Shown: positions 25,669 to 33,271 of the stretch, one piece after another | Position numbering within the stretch: position 1 is the stretch's first letter | Layout of the letters: each line of letters opens with the position of its first letter | Assembly: GCF_905220975.1 (NCBI RefSeq) | Contig: NZ_CAJNBK010000001.1 | Location: 434,001 to 498,000, forward strand | From: Paraburkholderia haematera | GTDB taxonomy: Bacteria > Pseudomonadota > Gammaproteobacteria > Burkholderiales > Burkholderiaceae | Length of the DNA: 64,000 bases | Reading direction: 5' to 3' | Position numbers and translations under genes: made by a program | Notes under the pieces: model-generated | Seen by the model: only the letters and a program-made list of their open reading frames with translations | Database searches by the model: none | Told to the model about the DNA's origin: nothing

Positions 25669-26652
25669 TTAACTCCCCCGGCTCTTACTGCGCCGCCAGG
25701 TCTCACTGGGCAATTCCCCAAACTGCCCCCGATACTCATTGGAGAAATTCCCGAAATGCCAGAACCCCCACCGCGTCGCGACCTCGGTAACAGACCCGGA
25801 GCCTCGCAATTCACGCCGAACATGATCAAGCCGAACGGCACGTATATACGCTGAAGGATTCACCCCAAGGGTATCCTCAAACGCATATTGCAAAGTTCGC
25901 CGGCTCGCGTGAAACCGCGCACACAACTCGGCCACGGACAGCGGGCAATCCGGCGACTCTTCAACCAGTTCGCGAACCCCTCGCACGAGTTGCCAGTTCC
26001 GCGCGGTACGCGCTTCAACGCTTCCGTGCGGATCAGCATGCCGCAGACCCTGCAATGTCTCGGCGAGACCGAAGATCACCGACTTCTCAAACGACGCCGC
26101 CACGCCCGCGTCGTCGAGCAAAGTCGGCGTCGCAGCCACGGCATCGAGCAAATGCTTCAGCACTTCGCGAAAGCCCTGCAATCTGGCGGGATCGACATTC
26201 AATATGCCAGGCTTCGCGCCCAGCAGCGACGTAATTTCATCGAGCTGTGAGCGCACCCGTTCATCGCCAATCGCATCGGCCTCGATCTCCAGATTCACCA
26301 CGACGTGCTTGTCAGGCGATAAAAATTCGAACCCACCATCGCCGGAAAATACATGCAGGCCGTCACGATGGCTCGTCTGTCCGCACAGCAGTGCATGCCC
26401 TTCGAGTTGAAATGGAATGCCCACGGCGAGCCTGGATCGCGCCACTTGGCCGCGTTGGTAGACCGCGCGGTTCAGGCGCTCCACCAACACCCGCACGCCG
26501 CCCGCCAAAAACGAACTCACCGAGCCGTCGAAGGCGCCGCGCGAAATCTGGCAATAGCTCTGGTTCCACGCGTCGAGCAGCATCGCCTGCTCGTCAATGT
26601 TCCGGCAACAGCGAACCTCGACGGCGCTGCCTACCTGGTTGACCGGCTGCAT
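25669..26652 (-). CDS. AraC-family regulator, EutR-like
   Basis: This 327-residue regulator has a C-terminal AraC/XylS double HTH (about residues 225-325): LSVAELCARFHASRRTLQYAFEDTLGVNPSAYIRAVRLDHVRREL, then ATRWGFWHFGNFSNEYRGQFGELP. The N-terminal part (LDAWNQSYCQISRGAFDGSVS, and FLAGGVRVLVERLNRAVYQ) resembles the ethanolamine-operon regulator EutR rather than the sugar-binding AraC cupin. GGGAGAAG precedes the ATG at 26652; a longer upstream frame is rejected. It is divergent from an SDR and an amino acid/choline-type permease, its probable targets. A small amine or amino alcohol inducer is plausible; no eutBC genes are present. Confidence 0.85.
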   Translation of the reverse strand: MQPVNQVGSAVEVRCCRNIDEQAMLLDAWNQSYCQISRGAFDGSVSSFLAGGVRVLVERLNRAVYQRGQVARSRLAVGIPFQLEGHALLCGQTSHRDGLHVFSGDGGFEFLSPDKHVVVNLEIEADAIGDERVRSQLDEITSLLGAKPGILNVDPARLQGFREVLKHLLDAVAATPTLLDDAGVAASFEKSVIFGLAETLQGLRHADPHGSVEARTARNWQLVRGVRELVEESPDCPLSVAELCARFHASRRTLQYAFEDTLGVNPSAYIRAVRLDHVRRELRGSGSVTEVATRWGFWHFGNFSNEYRGQFGELPSETWRRSKSRGS

Positions 26653-26975
26653 AGCTTCTCCCGATTCTGTTGGCGCTCCCCGAAAGCCTCGTGCCGACCA
26701 GTGTATGCGAAAAAAAAACTGCGTCGCAGTGTTGATACGGCCCATCCAGGGCACTCGCGCGCGGCTTCCTGCCCCCTGTCCGCGCCGATCACGAATCCGG
26801 AGGCCACTCGACCCGGCAAGCTTTCACGCCTGGCTGTAATGCATTTGTCAGTAACGAAAATTTTTACGGGATTTTTACTTTTTGCCAATTTTGGATAGTC
26901 GCCGCTTTTTGCCGCCCCTACTTTGTGCACAACGTAGCGCAATGCAATGCATCAGACATGGAACGGGAGTCACGC
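26653..26975. promoter_or_regulatory. Divergent regulatory region of the EutR-like regulator and SDR gene
   Basis: These 323 bp between divergent starts contain no gene that I can support. The SDR-proximal part is AT-rich. The 9-mer CTTTTTGCC occurs twice on the plus strand, at 26878-26886 and 26905-26913, 27 bp apart and 60-100 bp upstream of the SDR start. Direct repeats in this position are what an AraC-type activator would use, but assignment is tentative. Confidence 0.4.
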
Positions 26976-27752
26976 ATGAGCAGATCGGCAGGCAGGCTTG
27001 AGGGCAAGATCGCAATCGTGTCAGGCGGCGCAACCGGCGCGGGCGGCGCGGCGTCGTTGCTGTTCGCGCAGGAAGGCGCGCAGGTCGCTGTGGTCGATAT
27101 CAATACCGATGCAGGCGAGGAAGTCGTGACACGAATTCGCGCGGCAGGCGGCACAGCGGAACTGTTCGCCGCCGATGTGTCGAAACGCGAAGCCGTGGAT
27201 ACCGCCGTGGCGAACGTCATGGCCCGCTTTGGCCGCATCGACGTGCTGTTCAACCACGCCGGCAGCATCGTCGTGAAGCCATTCGTCGATACCACGGACG
27301 AAGACTACGACTGGCTCATGAACGTCAACGTGAAAAGCATGTTCATGATGACGCGCGCGGTGCTCCCGCACATGCTCGCCGCGGGCGGTGGTTCGATCGT
27401 GTGCACGGCGTCGATTTCGTCAGTGGCGGCCACGCCGCTCGAAGTGCTGTACTGCACGACCAAAGGCGCGTGCGCCATGTTCGCGCGGTCGATTGCCGTC
27501 GAGTATCGCGACCGTGGTATTCGCTGCAATGCCGTGTGCCCCGGTTTCATCGATACGCCGCATGGGCGCCGTGAAATCAGTGCGCTCGCGAAGTACGGCT
27601 TCGATGCGAGCGAGGCGGCACTGTCGGTGCAGCAAGGCCGTCTGTGCGCGCCGGAAGAAGTCGCGCGCGCCGCGCTCTTTCTCGCCAGCGACGACGCCAG
27701 TTTCGTCAACGGCGCACACCTGTACGTGGATAACTGCTTTACGGCTGCGTGA
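26976..27752 (+). CDS. Short-chain dehydrogenase/reductase
   Basis: This is a 258-residue classical SDR oxidoreductase using NAD(P). The nucleotide-binding loop is GGATGAGGAASL (variant of TGxxxGxG), followed by VAVVDINTD whose aspartate suggests NAD preference. NHAG stands at the NNAG position. The catalytic set is CTASISS with the serine, and YCTTK with Tyr159 and Lys163. It ends DDASFVNGAHLYVDNCFTAA, the usual SDR C-terminus. ATG 26976 is supported by GGGAG six bases upstream. It is followed by a permease gene 76 bp away, so the pair probably imports and oxidises one compound. Substrate unknown. Confidence 0.9.
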   Translation: MSRSAGRLEGKIAIVSGGATGAGGAASLLFAQEGAQVAVVDINTDAGEEVVTRIRAAGGTAELFAADVSKREAVDTAVANVMARFGRIDVLFNHAGSIVVKPFVDTTDEDYDWLMNVNVKSMFMMTRAVLPHMLAAGGGSIVCTASISSVAATPLEVLYCTTKGACAMFARSIAVEYRDRGIRCNAVCPGFIDTPHGRREISALAKYGFDASEAALSVQQGRLCAPEEVARAALFLASDDASFVNGAHLYVDNCFTAA

Positions 27753-27828
27753 GCCGGTCCTTCGTCGCGAGTTCACGCCTCTTTATCGCTTAGCCGCTTC
27801 GGCATAACCCTGTTCAAAGGATCGCGTC

Positions 27829-29367
27829 ATGGACATCAATACGGCCGTGCCGTCGGCAGAGTCCGCCGACAACGACGTCAAGCTATTGCACAAGATGGGC
27901 TACGCGCAGGAACTGTCCCGGCGCATGGGGGCGTTCTCGAACTTCGCGGTCTCGTTCTCGCTGATCTGCATTCTGTCGGGCGGCATCACGTCGTTCCAGA
28001 TGGGCCTGTCGGCGGCGGGTGGGGCGTCGATCGGACTCGGCTGGCCGCTCGGCTCGCTGTTCGCGCTGGTTGTGGCGGCGGCGATGGCGCAGATCGCGTC
28101 GTCGTATCCGACGGCCGGCGGTCTCTATCACTGGAGTTCGATTCTCGGCGGCAAAATGTGGGGCTGGCTCACCGCCTGGCTGAATCTGCTCGGTCTCGTG
28201 TTCGTCGTCGCCGCGATCAATTACGGTACCTATGATCCGTTCTTTCGCACGCTGATTGCACCAATGTTCGGCGTGAATCCCGATTCACTCGGCTGGTGGC
28301 AGCAGACGCTCTTTCTGACGGTGATCACCGCTTCGCAAGCATTCCTGAATCATCGCGGCATTCGCATCACGAGCAAGATCACGGATTTGTCCGGATACCT
28401 GATCTTTGTGGTGACGATCATGCTGGTGGTTTCCCTGCTGGTGTATTCGCCGGTCAAGATCGATCTGTCGCGGCTCTATACGTTCACCAACTTCACGGGT
28501 GTCGATGGCGGCGCGTGGCCCAAGCAGACCATCGCCATGGCGTTTCTGTCCGGCCTGCTGCTGACCGCTTATACGATCACGGGCTTCGACGCTTCCGCGC
28601 ATACCTCGGAGGAAACGCATCAGGCGGCGCGCAATGTGCCGCGCGGCATTGTCGGCTCGGTGTTCTGGTCGACCACGTTCGGCTACGTGATGGTGTGCGC
28701 CTTCGTGCTGGTGATGCCGGATATCGGCGCGGGGGTGAAGCAGGGCACCGGATTCTTCGAAGCGATTCTCGCGCCGATTCCGGGGCCGCTACGCATCCTG
28801 ATCGAATTGCTGATGTTCTTCATCAACTATGTTTGCGGTCTCGCGGCTGTCACATCGACCTCGCGCATGATGTTCGCTTTTGCCCGCGACGGCGGCCTGC
28901 CCGGCTCGAAGTGGCTGCGCAAAGTGAATGCGGCACACCGCACGCCGGGCGCCGCGATCTGGACCTCGGCAGTACTGGCGATCGTGGTGACCTTGTACGG
29001 CGATGCCTTCACGGTGCTGAGCGCGGGTAGCGCCGTGTTCCTGTTCATTTCGTACGCCATGCCGATTGCGTCCGGCATTTTCGCCGAGGGCCGTACGTGG
29101 AAAGAAAAGGGCCCGTTCCAGTTAGGCATGCTGTCCAAGCCGTTCGCGGTGGCGGCGGTGTTCGGCGCACTCGTGCTTGCCTATGTCGGCATGCAGCCGC
29201 CGAATCAGAAAGTGGTGTACGTGCTGGTCGGGTTGCTCGCGGTGTTGCTGGCGATCTGGTACGGCGCAGGCGTGCGCAAGAGCTTTGCGGGACCGCCGAT
29301 TGGCAAGGTGTCGAAGGAGCGCGAGCAGGAGCTTAGCGGGATGGAGGGGCAGTTGGGGGAGGGGTGA
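27829..29367 (+). CDS. APC-superfamily permease, amino acid/choline transporter (ACT) type
   Basis: This 512-residue, 12-helix APC permease begins with a soluble leader ending KMGYAQELSRRMGAFSNFAVSFS, the hallmark of the amino acid/choline transporter family. The helix 6-7 loop carries DASAHTSEETHQAARNVPRGI, the family's signature for substrate-path gating, and helix 8 holds TSTSRMMFAFARDGGLPGS. Known members take up GABA, choline, ethanolamine-like amines or amino acids with protons. With the SDR and the EutR-like regulator it suggests amine or amino-alcohol use. A hairpin lies between its 3' end and the convergent hydrolase gene. Confidence 0.87.
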   Translation: MDINTAVPSAESADNDVKLLHKMGYAQELSRRMGAFSNFAVSFSLICILSGGITSFQMGLSAAGGASIGLGWPLGSLFALVVAAAMAQIASSYPTAGGLYHWSSILGGKMWGWLTAWLNLLGLVFVVAAINYGTYDPFFRTLIAPMFGVNPDSLGWWQQTLFLTVITASQAFLNHRGIRITSKITDLSGYLIFVVTIMLVVSLLVYSPVKIDLSRLYTFTNFTGVDGGAWPKQTIAMAFLSGLLLTAYTITGFDASAHTSEETHQAARNVPRGIVGSVFWSTTFGYVMVCAFVLVMPDIGAGVKQGTGFFEAILAPIPGPLRILIELLMFFINYVCGLAAVTSTSRMMFAFARDGGLPGSKWLRKVNAAHRTPGAAIWTSAVLAIVVTLYGDAFTVLSAGSAVFLFISYAMPIASGIFAEGRTWKEKGPFQLGMLSKPFAVAAVFGALVLAYVGMQPPNQKVVYVLVGLLAVLLAIWYGAGVRKSFAGPPIGKVSKEREQELSGMEGQLGEG

Positions 29368-29413
29368 GTCTTTGCGAATGTGCGGCTCGTTGCCGCCGTT
29401 CCGTTCATGTCTG

Positions 29414-29452
29414 AAAAAAATAACGTCAGCCGGCCCTGAAGCCGACTGACGT
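29414..29452 (-). terminator. Terminator of the exported hydrolase gene
   Basis: ACGTCAG (29423-29429) pairs with CTGACGT (29446-29452). The stem is extended inward by CGGC/GCCG after a mismatch, with a short loop. Read on the minus strand it is followed by TATTTTTTT, so it terminates the gene ending at 29486. It also lies 56 bp after the plus-strand permease stop and may serve both. Confidence 0.7.
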
Positions 29453-29485
29453 CTTTACATCTGCCGCATACGTGGCGGTCGCCGG

Positions 29486-31435
29486 TCAGATACCGGCGTA
29501 TCCCACCGGAACCGTCGCGTTGGCTTTGGCAACCGACCCGTTGTTCGACACCACATACACGGGCGATTCGGTCAGATTGAGCGTCAGCGTGCCGTTGCTG
29601 TAATTCGCGCTCGACGCATTGCCCATCATGTCGACGACCTTCACGGTGCCGCTCGTGCCCGGTGCATCCACGGTGAGGGTGTACGGCACGCTGTAGCTCG
29701 AGCTGAACCCGGCGCTTGCGCTCCATACATTGTTGTTGTGGGCCCAGAGCGCGGTGATCACGGCGCCGTTACCCACCTGCTGGAACGCGTAGGCGTAGAT
29801 GCCGGTCGGCGTGCCGTTCACAGGGCCGAGCGTATGGGTGCCGTCGAGCGTGTGCGTCATGGCGCTGATCGCCATCGCGACCGGTTTCGGGCTGATGTTC
29901 GTCGCGCCGAATGCGCCTTGCGCGTCGTTCAGATCGAAGAACGTGCCATAGCCGACTTCGCCAGGATAGTCCGCGCTGTAGAACACGTAGGTCTGATCCG
30001 CGCCTTCGCCCAGCGTGATGATGTGCATGCGCGCCGCAACCGCGGCCTGTGCGTACAGCACGTTCGCGGTCGGATAGTTCGGGCCGTACGAGGTGCCGAG
30101 GTCGTAGCTGATGCCGGCTTCCGTCGAGAACAGCTTCATGCCCGGACGGTAATCGGTGGCCATTTCCGCGCGCAGATCGCGCATCTGGCCGCGCAACGAA
30201 CCTGCGGCGGTCGACGGGTCCGAATCGTAGCGTTCCGGCGGATGCGACGGCGAGGTGCCCGCGTCGTAGTAACCGTGCGTGGCGACGGCGTCGATGTATT
30301 GGCCGAAGCCGAGCGGCGCGAGGCGCTTCAGGCGCGTTGTGGTCAGGCTCGGGAACGCGTCGGTCGGGCCCATCACCACCGCGCTCGGATCAGTCGAGTG
30401 AATCCCTTGATAAACAGACTGATACAACGCGATGAAGTTGGCGTCGGTGTCGGTCCAGAACTGGTTGGGCTCCCACGTCACCTGATAGTAGTTCGCCGAC
30501 TGGGTCGGGAAATACGCCGCGCGAATAGCGTTCGATTCCGTACCGACGCGGCTCATATAGCTCTGATAATACGAAAGATTGGTGGGCACGCTCGTGTCGT
30601 CCTGGAACGCACCGGTGCTGCTCGCCCAGGCGGGAATGCCGTCAAGACGGATCAGGCGCATCACGTTGCCGGTCTTGTAGAACGGATCGAGATTGTTGGC
30701 CGAGGGACTGAACGTGTTCGCTCCATTCGGTTCCATGGTCGACATCTGGCGGTCGTCGATCGTCGACGAAATGCCGAGGGCGGCGAGCAGCGGGCCGTTG
30801 TCGTTCGCGCCCTGCATGCCGAAGCGGTGCTGTTCCTGATGTGCATACGTGACAGCCGGTACGACGCCGGACAGGTTCGGCAACACACCGAAGGTCGCGA
30901 TGCCGACCGGGCGCGTGCCGGCTTGCGGCAACTGACCGCCGTTCTGAGCAAGCGTACCCGATGCCGCGAAATAACCCGCGAGCGTCGAGGTGCAGTTGAG
31001 CGTGATGGTTTTTGACCCGCTCGGCACGGCGGTGCTGCCGCTCGCCGCCACGCGGCCGACGGTGTCCGTGACGGCCCAGTTCAGCGTGTCGGCGTTCGGT
31101 ACGTTGGTGGTGAAGGCGAGCTGGAACGTGCTGCCGGCGGCGAAGATGCGCGTGCCATCGGCGCTGGGCGTGTCGGCGGAAAGGGTGGCGCTGCCGGAGC
31201 CTGCCGAGATGGCCGGCGACGCGCAGCTCAGTGCCGCGACGGTGTTGCCCGCGCCGTTCACCGTGGCGGTGCCGCCGGTGCTGCTGTTGCCTGCCGCGGT
31301 CGAGGTGGGCGAGCTGGATGGGCTGCCGGTGCCGTTGGCCTGCGTCGCTGGGCTGCTGGTGGTGCTGCCACCGCCGCCGCCGCAACCTGCTAGTGCCAGG
31401 GAAAGTGTCGAGAGTACGAGGAGTTGCGATTTCAT
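29486..31435 (-). CDS. Lipoprotein glycoside hydrolase, clan GH-A-like
   Basis: This 649-residue exported protein has a type II signal ending LSLALAGC with lipid-anchor Cys18, followed by a Gly/Ser/Thr-rich spacer to about residue 65. An Ig-like domain with two Cys (about 70-190) precedes a (beta/alpha)8-type catalytic region. QVTWEPN with Glu322 has the form of a clan GH-A acid/base, and LFSTEAGISYD with Glu439 the form of the nucleophile. The rest is a beta-rich C-terminal domain, as in GH39/GH30-type enzymes. It is paralogous to the gene at 36400-38700. Its place beside the exopolysaccharide locus suggests trimming or turnover of that polymer. TTG at 31438 is an alternative start. The family is inferred from motifs. 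Confidence 0.75.
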   Translation of the reverse strand: MKSQLLVLSTLSLALAGCGGGGGSTTSSPATQANGTGSPSSSPTSTAAGNSSTGGTATVNGAGNTVAALSCASPAISAGSGSATLSADTPSADGTRIFAAGSTFQLAFTTNVPNADTLNWAVTDTVGRVAASGSTAVPSGSKTITLNCTSTLAGYFAASGTLAQNGGQLPQAGTRPVGIATFGVLPNLSGVVPAVTYAHQEQHRFGMQGANDNGPLLAALGISSTIDDRQMSTMEPNGANTFSPSANNLDPFYKTGNVMRLIRLDGIPAWASSTGAFQDDTSVPTNLSYYQSYMSRVGTESNAIRAAYFPTQSANYYQVTWEPNQFWTDTDANFIALYQSVYQGIHSTDPSAVVMGPTDAFPSLTTTRLKRLAPLGFGQYIDAVATHGYYDAGTSPSHPPERYDSDPSTAAGSLRGQMRDLRAEMATDYRPGMKLFSTEAGISYDLGTSYGPNYPTANVLYAQAAVAARMHIITLGEGADQTYVFYSADYPGEVGYGTFFDLNDAQGAFGATNISPKPVAMAISAMTHTLDGTHTLGPVNGTPTGIYAYAFQQVGNGAVITALWAHNNNVWSASAGFSSSYSVPYTLTVDAPGTSGTVKVVDMMGNASSANYSNGTLTLNLTESPVYVVSNNGSVAKANATVPVGYAGI

Positions 31436-32160
31436 CAATCTCTAACCAATGCGTGAGCTGAACATTCGTTCGTCTCTTCGCGCAACGCGCGTCGGGAGAC
31501 GGAGTGAACAGAAATTAATGTCGTACGAATCCGTGCCGCTCGTCATGGCGGATTTGGCGGAATCGGACGACCAGGGAAGGTGCGACGAAAACAACCAATG
31601 TCTTGAGGAACAACGCAGTTCACATCGCAGTGCTCGAGTTCATCGCGCTGCTCAATGAACTTTTTACTGTCCTGTAAGAAATAGAGGCTTTTGATAAGGC
31701 GAATCGACCGCAACAATACGCATTAGTATGCTTAAAAGAAGTAACGAGTCGTTACGTATGAATAATGGTGCAGTACTAATTGCATTGATCGCATCAAAAA
31801 ATGCGTATGACGAGACCAGTCTTTATCCGCCAATCAAAAAATGGGGTCGAAAAAATTGCGATGGATGCCTAAGTATATGAATCGGCGTAAACCTCAGGGA
31901 AATGGGCGTTAGCGCTCATTCCATAGCCGAAGGTGCCTTGGAGATGGCGGAAAAGCGCTGGGCCTTCGGTGTAACGTTTCCTCGCGACCGCGACTTCGCG
32001 GCGGACCTGTCGCTGTTTTAAGAAAGACGAGACCGCGTCCCGCAAAAAGGGGCGCGCCAGATAAACAATGATGAGATGCCGATGTTTTTCGGGACCGGCA
32101 TTTGCTGGTGGGTATGTCCATCCGCTGCGTAAAAAGGGCGGTTATCCAGAGAGATAAATC
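31436..32160. other. Long AT-richer divergent intergenic region
   Basis: These 725 bp lie between the leftward hydrolase and the rightward glycosyltransferase. The stretch from about 31660 to 31880 is the most AT-rich sequence in this part of the window. Small open frames here lack ribosome sites and family likeness. It holds a perfect palindrome at 31741-31755. Promoters for both flanking genes are expected. The length would allow an untranslated leader or small RNA, but I see no definite one. Confidence 0.5.
31741..31755. promoter_or_regulatory. Perfect palindrome, possible operator
   Basis: GTAACGA-G-TCGTTAC is a 7+1+7 perfect palindrome in AT-rich DNA, 420 bp upstream of the glycosyltransferase start and 306 bp upstream of the hydrolase start. 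It has the size and symmetry of a dimer site. The protein is unknown. Confidence 0.4.
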
Positions 32161-33246
32161 GTGAGAATTCTTCAATTGGTTCACGCACCGCGACTATCCG
32201 GGGCAGAGGTACTGGTAAAGGGGCTCGCAATTCATCATCAGCGCGGTGGCCATGAGGTCTGTATGGCGTCGCTGCTTCCACAGCAGGACGATTTCGCCGC
32301 TATTCGCGCGGAGCTCGAGGCCGCGGGCGTCACCTGCCTGTTCCCGACTATCCACCACGGCAGGGTGGGCAAACTGCTGCACCTGTATCGCGTGGTGCGT
32401 CAGTTCCGTCCCGACTTCATCGTGGCTCACGCCACGCTCGCCGCACTCTATGTGCGTCTTCTGCCCGTGCATACGCCGATTGCCTGGGTGATGCACTCCG
32501 GCGTGAACGACTTCGAGAACGGTGCGCTCAAGCAGGCGGAGCGCCTGCTGTCACGACGGGCGAGAGCGATCATCGGCGTGTCGCAGCAAAATATCGACGA
32601 CTACCTGAGAGAGATCGGCAAACATCCCGCGATGGTCGTGATTCCGAACGGCGTCGATGCATCGCTGTTCTCGGAGGACAACGGCGCATCGCCACCGGAT
32701 ATCGCGGTGCCTGCAAAGCAGATCGTTCAGCTGGGTCGCTATATCGAAGGCAAGAGCCAGTTGCACACGATCCGCGCGTTCGAGCGTGTTGTGCAGAGCG
32801 AGCCCGAAGCACACCTGCTGCTATGTGGTGTTGTCGAAGACGTCGCTTATCACGATGCGGTGCTGTCGCTCGTTCGTCAACTCGGGTTGGAGAGCAGCGT
32901 GACGGTATGCGGGCCGCGCTCGGATGTCGCCGCGATCCTGCGCTCCTCGCGTGTCTTCGCCATGCCTTCGCGGTTCGAAGCACAGAGCATCGGTTTCCTG
33001 GAGGCGCTTGCCTCGGGCATTCCTGTCGTGGCGAGCCGGATTCCATCGTTCGGCTTTGCCAGTGGATATGCCGGTGTCAGTCTCGTCGATACGGCCGATC
33101 CTGAGGCTTACAGCCGCGCCTTGCTCCATGCGCTCGACACGCCGCGCGCGAACCGGCAACTGGCGGGATATACGTTGCATGACACCGCGGATCGCTACAT
33201 GACGATCGCGCGGCAGTTCGTCCGGACGCTGCGGGTGTCGACCTGA
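32161..33246 (+). CDS. GT4-type glycosyltransferase (paralogue of the gene at 62266)
   Basis: This 361-residue GT-B enzyme of the family 4 type transfers a sugar to a lipid-linked acceptor on the cytoplasmic membrane face. The N-terminal donor-side start LVHAPRLSGAEVLVKGLA is followed by the hinge segment VVIPNGVDASLFS (about residues 160-172). IVQLGRYIEGKSQL comes next, and the C-terminal nucleotide-sugar loop is PSRFEAQSIGFLEALASGIPVVASRIPSF with the E-x7-E pattern. It is strikingly similar throughout to the product at 62266-63348 (APRLSGAEVL, MHSxxNDFE, LHDTADRY against LRDTAARY). The GTG start at 32161 has AGAGAG upstream. It ends 25 bp before the convergent PIG-L gene. The sugar donor is unknown. 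Confidence 0.88.
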   Translation: MRILQLVHAPRLSGAEVLVKGLAIHHQRGGHEVCMASLLPQQDDFAAIRAELEAAGVTCLFPTIHHGRVGKLLHLYRVVRQFRPDFIVAHATLAALYVRLLPVHTPIAWVMHSGVNDFENGALKQAERLLSRRARAIIGVSQQNIDDYLREIGKHPAMVVIPNGVDASLFSEDNGASPPDIAVPAKQIVQLGRYIEGKSQLHTIRAFERVVQSEPEAHLLLCGVVEDVAYHDAVLSLVRQLGLESSVTVCGPRSDVAAILRSSRVFAMPSRFEAQSIGFLEALASGIPVVASRIPSFGFASGYAGVSLVDTADPEAYSRALLHALDTPRANRQLAGYTLHDTADRYMTIARQFVRTLRVST

Positions 33247-33271
33247 ACGGCGTCAGATAGACCGGCTCGCA

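Noticed and set aside
31909..32184. Minus-strand small open frame upstream of the glycosyltransferase
   Set aside because: No ribosome site and no family likeness, and it overlaps the start and leader of the glycosyltransferase gene.
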